NCBI GenBank assembly: GCA_014529385.2
Contig: CM043969.1
Span: 26,055,946 to 26,119,945 of the forward strand
Source of the DNA: Adiantum capillus-veneris
Lineage: Eukaryota; Streptophyta; Polypodiopsida; Polypodiales; Pteridaceae
Direction of reading: 5' to 3'
DNA length: 64,000 nt
The first letter of the stretch is position 1, and each line of letters starts with the position of its first letter. Under the pieces are notes generated by a model. That model ran no database searches. It was not told where the DNA came from and was given only the letters and a program-made list of their open reading frames with translations. Positions 58,482-64,000 of this stretch are shown one piece after another. The position numbers and the translations under genes are program-made.

Positions 58482-58750
58482 ATGGCAAGTGTAGCATTTC
58501 CAACATTTACTGGTAAGGTGGGTGAGGATGCTGCAGACTTTCTAGACAACTTGGAAATAGCATGTGTCATCTCTGCGAGAGATGATGATGCTTCGCGCTT
58601 GCGCATCTTCCCACTTCTAATGAAGGTGGAGGCAAGATCATGGTACAATGCCTTGGCACAAGAAACCAGGTGGGACTTATTAAGAGCAGCCTTTGTCAAG
58701 CGTTTTGGAGAGGGCACAACATCAGAGAAGCTATGGCAATTGTTGACAGT
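58482..58750 (+). pseudogene. R2 gag N-terminus, cut by R3 insertion
   Basis: Starts MASVAFPTFTGKVGEDAADF and follows R1/R3 Gag (DDDASRLRIFPLLMKVEARS, VKRFGEGTTSEKLWQLL) for about 85 codons. It ends at TTGACAG where the R3 LTR begins (TGACGGG). The remaining frame to 58790 reads LTR sequence. Confidence 0.75.
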
Positions 58751-58962
58751 GACGGGAGCAAAGCGAACCCCGAACCTCGACGGCCTCTAAAACACCGGGG
58801 ACCGAATGGCGTGCCTCGAGCCTGTCACGGTAAAGCAAACAGGGGGCACCACCTAGCTTCACCGGCTAGGACGCAAACAACACACCACCATAACAAAGTT
58901 TTCATCCAAGATAGATGGATGCTTGGGAGTAGTGATGAAGAGGAAAGGGAATGAGATCAAGT

Positions 58963-59010
<48 letters not shown>

Positions 59011-59398
59011 GAGTGAGGGAGGGGGTATAGCGGCTTAGTACTTAGGCACCACAAAAGGATGGAGAATCCGCACACCCTTCACACATACACAAGCTCACTC
59101 CAAACACAAGACTAGGTGGTGATTCCGCACACCTGACATGGGAAAAACATTGCAAGAAAACATACTCACAAAACCTCAAGCTTTATTTAGAGAATAAGGT
59201 GATGAAATTGGGAGCATAGGGTAGGGGAATGAGAAGGGAGAGAGTGGTAGAGCACATGGCGGATAGGTGGGAGTTGATGGATAAGACTCGCACGAGGGTT
59301 ATGGCCATCATCCTTCATTTAGTTGCCCTTCATCTTCCATAGCCAAGGGTGTAGAGGTCATGCTCAAGACAAGCATGGTGATTGCGATGATGGTGATG

Positions 59399-59450
<52 letters not shown>

Positions 59451-60280
59451 ACACTAGGCACACACAGTGCATAGTGTGTTCCTTGGTGATGTTGTGTGTG
59501 TTTAGTGTGATAGTGACCCCTCTTTATATAGGGGAGGAGGGGGGAGAAATTCTAGAATTTAGAAATGAAGAAATCATTATCTACATAGGCCATGTGATTG
59601 TGGGCCCCACTTGTCTGGCTGTGTGTATATGTGCCAGAAAAGCAGTCTCATGAGAGAGAGACTAAGAGAGAGAGATGGGTTGATGAAAAAAAGTGAGAGG
59701 TGACATGGAGAATAAAGTAATTACAAGAGGGGAGAGAGGGGAGTGTGTTAAGAGGTGAATCTGTGTGCAGATGTGTGTGAACACAAGAAAATCAGGTAAC
59801 CACTGGGTGGGGATGGGTCTGTGGACACCTTTTTCAGTGAAACTGAGTGTGTGTGAGTGTGGGGGAGGCCATCTGGCTACAAGACAAGAGAGATTTCAAA
59901 TTTTAGAGAGAGAGGGGGGTATTTGGATCATGGGAGAGTGTAGGAGAGAGAAAAGGGGGGTGGGGTATACTGTTTTGGAAGATAGCATAAGTTGCATGTG
60001 AGTTAGGGTGCATTATGGTGAGTTATAATGCATTATTGGTGAGAGGTGGGGTAGCTTGAGGGGAGAGAGAAAGGAGAAAGGACAAGGGGAAGAGAGAGGG
60101 GGTTGACCTTTTGAGTGGAGGAGAGGAAAAGGGACACACGGCAGGGCAACAATGAAGAAAAAGGAGGCAAGGTGGGGATGGGCTGCCCCACAGGCATGAG
60201 GTGGCCTATTTTACCTTTCTCATAAATTTACATAATCATACTTTATTTTTTTCTTACTTTTTTTCCAATGCCTTTTATCA
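58751..60280 (-). mobile_element. R3 3' LTR
   Basis: On the plus strand it runs from TGACGGGAGC to GCCTTTTATCA (1530 bases); read on the minus strand it is TGATAAAAGGC..CCCGTCA. The polypurine tract CTTAGGGAGGGAG adjoins at 60281-60293. A minus-strand TATA box CCTATATAAAGAGG lies near 59522-59535. It carries GA (58967-59007) and GT (59401-59449) microsatellites. The last 130 bases match the R1 LTR end. GAGA-rich tracts at 59650-60130 give it strong strand asymmetry. Confidence 0.75.
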
Positions 60281-60293
60281 CTCCCTCCCTAAG
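60281..60293 (-). other. R3 polypurine tract
   Basis: The minus strand reads CTTAGGGAGGGAG immediately before the TG of the 3' LTR. It lies only ten bases past the stop codon of the 857-codon ORF, so the coding frame uses essentially the whole internal region. Confidence 0.65.
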
Positions 60294-60303
60294 AGGGGGT
60301 TTT

Positions 60304-62877
60304 TCATGGGGTGGGGGCGAGAGAAGAGGGGTATGGGAGCTTGGCTTGTGAAAAGCCCCCATCATTAGCCCTCCCCTTTTGGCTAGAGACATTCATGTCT
60401 CTAGCTCTGTTTCTTCTTCCGCTTAGCTGTAGGATCCGATATCGAGTTGCCTTCTGAACTATCCATTCCATTTGGCCATTGGTGAGATTTCTGGGATATT
60501 CGTTGATCTGTAACAGGTCCGGGTGATAGCTTGTTTCTTGGAATAGTGTCGGTTGATTAAAGGGGAAGCCGATGGCTTCCAGAAGTTTGTGCCAGTGTCC
60601 TCTTGGATCCCAAGTGAAAAATAGGATCATTGTCTGCAGTGTCCGAACAATAAAATTTGCATGCCAAATTGGACCAAATTTGTAACCACCAGTAGCGAGA
60701 GGGGAAATGAGCATCTTGGCTCCTGCAAAGACAGAACTGAAAATTATGATTCCCAAGAGTGTACCAAGAATCCACCATATATGGCCGCCTTGTTGGTGTG
60801 GTGAGCTCAAGTTATCTTCAGAATCCTGCTTACTGCCATGACTAGAAAAAACTGCAAGCATATCATGCTTCTTTTGGGTGTGCTCAAACATGTCAGCTTC
60901 CTTTACTGATGCTAATAGCAAGCCACCTACCTTGCGGCTTAAATTCAAGCGTAATCCACTTACCTTTCTCCAAAGAGAGGATGCACTATTTGTAAAAAAT
61001 TGTACCAAATTGCGAATGAGGTCTTCATTCTTGCATTCTATCAGGATTTTGTCTATCCATGGCTCCTTTGATCTTATCTCCATGCTGATCTTCTCTCTAT
61101 ATGTTATAGTCGCTAGCCATAGCCATAGGTCTGATGCATCCCATGAAAACACAATGCTGTGTTGTGGAGGAGTTTGGAACATCCTTAAAAGGTTGGCAAC
61201 ATATTGATCATCAAACTTACTATGAACATCCTCACATATACTGGAGGCATTACCCATCTCCAAGGATATAACATCTTTCAGTAGACTAGAGGCATTACCC
61301 ATCTCCAAGTCTATAACACTACACAATAAAGTCTTGCTTGGCTGCCAAGCCTCTGGAGAAATATCCAACTCCAAACCTTCAGTCATACTTACCTCTTCGT
61401 TATGGTCCTCTAGTGAAATTGCCTTGATGCAAGATTCATTTAGCTTGCTACACTGTCCTGGGTCCATGGTGGTGCATAGGATTCCGTTTTCAAAGCCCTC
61501 CCCTTTGCTTGATATGTTGTCCATCTTTTGCAAAGCCTTGCTAGCAGGTTGATTTTCCTCTTCTCTTGTATCTTTCATGCCCTTTGCATTCCTCTTACTC
61601 TGACGAGGCCCAATCAACACTTTACACCTTCTTACGCTTATGGCCCAATGCTGTCGATTGATCGCTTTGGTGCCTATTTCATTCAAGGTTAAAGATGTAC
61701 TCACATTTGTAACACAATTTTCTTGACTTACCTCCCCCACCTGGGTAGCATCTTTTGATTTTTTAACCTCTTGTTCCAGTGCTTTAGTTCTTTGAATAAA
61801 CTTCTCACTTGATCCTTCTTCGGTTACCTTCATCTTGACCTCTTCTGCAAGACCAATGATACTTGGTGTGCGGGTACCAATTGATGGTGGGCGTAGGATG
61901 ATTGTAAGTGGTGATTGTGGCGGTGGTTGCATTGGTGACTGGCGTTGAACTGGTGTGGCTAGCTGTGGTTGCACCGCTGGTGGTGGGATTTGAATAGGTG
62001 GGATTGGTTGCCTGAGTGGCGGTGGTGTTCTTGGTGGAGAGATCTGATTCTGTCTCCCCCCTCTATTGAAATTCTGCCTCCTCGGGTGTGGGAAATAGTA
62101 CATTTCATGGCCATCTTCCCCGTAGTTGTAACAGTGGTACTCTGGGTTCTGCCTTCGTTGTCCTCTTCCTTGTTCTGGGTTCCTGCCAGGTGCATGCCCT
62201 TGCTGCACCAGATGCACAGATAAACTCTCTAGTTGGGTGGTGATACGACTCAGCAGGTCTTGCTCTTCTGATGCCTCCTGTGGTTGGACTCTATGATTGG
62301 CTGTTGCAGTCACTGGGGTTGGTTGGGCCGAGCTTGTTTCCCCTGACTTGTTTACTGTTGCTTGCATGCGTAGCTTCTTGTCTTTAAGGCGGGCTACTTC
62401 AACTGCCAACTCATATGTTGCAGGAAACCTTCCCTTCACCTTCTCTCTAAGCGGCGACCATAGACCAGCAATGAAACGGTCCTTCTTTAGGAAATTAGGC
62501 GCTCCTTCACCTTCTTCCTGCGAGGCAAACCATCTCTCCCATAAGTCCACAAATTTGGACTCGTAGGTGGCATACTCCAGCAGGCCTCCCTGCTTTAATT
62601 CTGTCAGTAACTGCCATAGCCTCTCCGAGGTTGTGCCTCCACCAAACCTCTTTACAAAAGTAGCCATTAACACATCCCATGAATTCTTGGTGGCCTGGGG
62701 CAATGCATTATACCAAGACTTGGCCTCTACTTTCATCAGTAGAGGAAAAATTCTAAGTCGTGAAGCATCATCATCTTTGTTGGAGACGATACAAGCAATG
62801 TCAAAATCATCCAAAAAGTCGGTGGTGAGATCCTCTCCCTTCTTTCCACTGAACGTGGGGAAAGAAACACTTGCCAT
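60304..62877 (-). CDS. R3 Gag fused to an unfamiliar membrane-segment domain (no pol)
   Basis: One uninterrupted 857-codon frame. Residues 1-150: Gag capsid-like (MASVSFPTFSGKKGEDLTTD). About 249-262: knuckle CYNYGEDGHEMYYF, with two Cys replaced (Tyr, Phe), so no zinc site; the R1 relative keeps CCHC. About 265-340: Pro/Gln-rich. 340-500: charged; an LEMGNASS motif occurs twice near 540. About 700-722: hydrophobic segment IWWILGTLLGIIIFSSVFAG, a likely transmembrane helix, then ILFFTWDPRGHWHK near 755. C-terminus basic (SGRRNRARDMN). No protease, RT or integrase. It ends ten bases before the polypurine tract. The native start ATG is shared with R1 and R2. Confidence 0.7.
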   Translation of the reverse strand: MASVSFPTFSGKKGEDLTTDFLDDFDIACIVSNKDDDASRLRIFPLLMKVEAKSWYNALPQATKNSWDVLMATFVKRFGGGTTSERLWQLLTELKQGGLLEYATYESKFVDLWERWFASQEEGEGAPNFLKKDRFIAGLWSPLREKVKGRFPATYELAVEVARLKDKKLRMQATVNKSGETSSAQPTPVTATANHRVQPQEASEEQDLLSRITTQLESLSVHLVQQGHAPGRNPEQGRGQRRQNPEYHCYNYGEDGHEMYYFPHPRRQNFNRGGRQNQISPPRTPPPLRQPIPPIQIPPPAVQPQLATPVQRQSPMQPPPQSPLTIILRPPSIGTRTPSIIGLAEEVKMKVTEEGSSEKFIQRTKALEQEVKKSKDATQVGEVSQENCVTNVSTSLTLNEIGTKAINRQHWAISVRRCKVLIGPRQSKRNAKGMKDTREEENQPASKALQKMDNISSKGEGFENGILCTTMDPGQCSKLNESCIKAISLEDHNEEVSMTEGLELDISPEAWQPSKTLLCSVIDLEMGNASSLLKDVISLEMGNASSICEDVHSKFDDQYVANLLRMFQTPPQHSIVFSWDASDLWLWLATITYREKISMEIRSKEPWIDKILIECKNEDLIRNLVQFFTNSASSLWRKVSGLRLNLSRKVGGLLLASVKEADMFEHTQKKHDMLAVFSSHGSKQDSEDNLSSPHQQGGHIWWILGTLLGIIIFSSVFAGAKMLISPLATGGYKFGPIWHANFIVRTLQTMILFFTWDPRGHWHKLLEAIGFPFNQPTLFQETSYHPDLLQINEYPRNLTNGQMEWIVQKATRYRILQLSGRRNRARDMNVSSQKGRANDGGFSQAKLPYPSSLAPTP

Positions 62878-62966
62878 GACTCAGGAAATTACAAACCTCT
62901 TTTTTTTTTTACATTACATTAACAGTGCGGCTCATAGTAGCTTTTTTACAAGGGTGGGTGGATAGG

Positions 62967-63182
62967 TTAAAACAAGATAAAGATAGAAACATTAAAGGAA
63001 TGATGGTAATCTAATATGGGGAGAATGATAGGGTTCGGGGAATTGAGGATTTCTCCTAGTACCGCCGCACCGAATAGGTGTACGATCTTCTGTTGGTAGA
63101 AGACTTTCCTATCTACATAGATATTCACATGCATATGCTGCAAGAATCTGAACGGGAATGCCGTTGGCCCGTTTTCCATCAT
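62967..63182 (-). CDS. R3 ORF3, small conserved ORF
   Basis: A 71-codon frame starting MMENGPTAFPFRF, matching R1 29911-30123 at almost all residues and sharing its stop. It lies between ORF2 and gag. Hydrophobic second half (LFGAAVLGEIL). Since surrounding DNA is also very similar, conservation is weak evidence of coding; it could instead be an intron or leader. Confidence 0.35.
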   Translation of the reverse strand: MMENGPTAFPFRFLQHMHVNIYVDRKVFYQQKIVHLFGAAVLGEILNSPNPIILPILDYHHSFNVSIFILF

Positions 63183-63204
63183 GCACAGAGGATGAAATAC
63201 TTAC

Positions 63205-63735
63205 TTATACTCTTATCGTGCCAGTGTTGATGAGTCGGCACATCCACAAGAGGTCGTCTCCTTTCATGGGCTCTACCTTTCCTTCGTTGCTCAGCACGTA
63301 CAGGGTGATGGCGACGCGTCTGACCACTCCCAGCCTCTTGGCTAACAACAATTGCAGGTAATTTCCATAGTCGGCATGTTGCATGAATTCTACTCCATTT
63401 AGTTGCAACTCGTCCCCAGCCCACTGGGTTTCTCCCGTGGTAGAGAGCTTCTTCAGGATAAGTTGTACAGGGAGAGCAGGAAGATCCTCTACTCTCTTTC
63501 CAAAACAGCGAGAGCAATAGCCGAACCACTCTTCTCTAGGACATGGGAATCTTCTTACCACTTCTTCTTCCAGATTGTCGAAGTGGCTTGGTAGCACTCG
63601 CATGCGTCGTGCAAATCGGTAGGCGACCTTTCGCCGCTTAGCTTCAGATGACCTCCTCTTTGGAAAACTGGGTACAACCCGGATTTCTGAGCTTGAAGCA
63701 CTTTCTTGGCTAGATGCTTCTCCCTTCGGGGTCAT
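63205..63735 (-). CDS. R3 ORF2, unknown conserved protein
   Basis: Intact 176-codon frame from an ATG (MTPKGEASSQES). Residues 1-20 Ser-rich; 24-45 strongly basic (PKRRSSEAKRRKV), a possible nuclear localisation or nucleic-acid-binding patch; 60-75 contains PCPREEWFGYCSRCF; the remainder is a mixed alpha/beta-like segment (QLNGVEFMQHADYGNYLQLL) ending INTGTIRV. R1 has the same protein with two stops and R2 a distant version. It is not like Gag, Pro, RT or integrase. Confidence 0.6.
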   Translation of the reverse strand: MTPKGEASSQESASSSEIRVVPSFPKRRSSEAKRRKVAYRFARRMRVLPSHFDNLEEEVVRRFPCPREEWFGYCSRCFGKRVEDLPALPVQLILKKLSTTGETQWAGDELQLNGVEFMQHADYGNYLQLLLAKRLGVVRRVAITLYVLSNEGKVEPMKGDDLLWMCRLINTGTIRV

Positions 63736-63779
63736 GTGTTTGCAGACTGGCTTATCTTCTCCTTGCCTTTGGCTCGAGC

Positions 63780-64000
63780 AGCCCCTTTAGGTCACTTTGG
63801 AGTTATAACTTTGACTGTAGTTTCTTTAGGGAAAAGAGGTCTCACCGTTTGCTTCCCTTCCTTGATGTGAATGACTTCTTTGCGATGACTGTCGATGTAG
63901 ATGACTTCAGCCCTTTCGCTGCCTTCGTTGCTGGCACTCATTGACAGTGTGCCTTGGTTGACAACAGTGATGGCACTTCACCGACCTCCCACCTGATGCT
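63780..64000 (-). CDS. R3 ORF1 (partial at window edge) with CCHC knuckle
   Basis: Minus strand from the window edge: KCHHCCQPRHTVNEC at 63975-63934 is a perfect CX2CX4HX4C knuckle. Beyond it another register reads VIYIDSHRKEVIHIKEG and TVRPLFPKETTVKVI, so a frameshift may separate them. It corresponds to R1 29097-29290. The N-terminus and the R3 5' LTR lie outside the window. Confidence 0.5.

Overview
The window looks like nuclear DNA of a land plant with a large, repeat-rich genome. The evidence is a pile-up of nested and decayed Ty3/Gypsy-type LTR retrotransposons with plant-style primer binding sites (a tRNA-iMet type TGGTATCAGAGC and two relatives of the tRNA-Asp type), very long CT/GA and CA/GT microsatellites, and no recognisable cellular gene. 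A non-flowering lineage such as a fern is my guess; nothing in the sequence proves it.

Layout: 1-9 kb is mostly non-coding (copy 1 of a ~450 bp element with terminal inverted repeats, a possible LTR at 2.16-2.92 kb, a cluster of 20 bp palindromes at 6.9-8.0 kb, microsatellites). 10.15-18.47 kb holds a decayed plus-strand Gypsy element (G1) between two ~357 bp direct repeats, with an integrase scrap of a second Gypsy (G2) and an LTR inserted near its 3' end. 18.5-21.2 kb is the 5' end of a minus-strand Gypsy (G4). 21.26-25.44 kb is a decayed minus-strand coding region with coiled coil, interrupted by copy 2 of the inverted-repeat element and preceded (25.5-26.3 kb) by four palindromes of a second family. 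26.8-28.84 kb is simple-sequence-rich DNA ending in an LTR that opens element R1 (28.84-31.53 kb). R1 is interrupted by minus-strand element E3 (31.53-38.30 kb), which has LTRs but one unfamiliar coding region instead of gag-pol. 39.9-40.17 kb is a plus-strand LTR with PBS that abuts a back-to-back minus-strand Gypsy gag-pol pseudogene (G3, 45.05-40.18 kb). 45.06-51.01 kb is element L5: LTR, PBS, long leader carrying eight palindromes, then a decayed gag-like region. 51.49-55.5 kb begins another element (L6) but is otherwise featureless. 55.5-58.75 kb is R2, and R3 (minus, 64.0-58.75 kb) is inserted into the R2 gag.

Most interesting points. (1) Twelve 20-24 bp palindromes in two places are spaced mostly 125-300 bp apart; their two arms vary together, so palindromy is kept while sequence drifts. 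A separate cluster uses another sequence in the same layout (ACAT-N5-two bases-N5-ATGT). (2) The R family carries small extra ORFs upstream of gag, one with its own CCHC knuckle and one (ORF2) recognisably conserved in three copies. In R3, gag is fused in one 857-codon frame to a membrane-segment-containing domain where protease and reverse transcriptase should be. (3) E3 encodes another unfamiliar protein whose C-terminus has a similar layout. Together these suggest LTR elements that keep gag-like or accessory proteins without pol. All family assignments come from motifs read by eye; no search was run.
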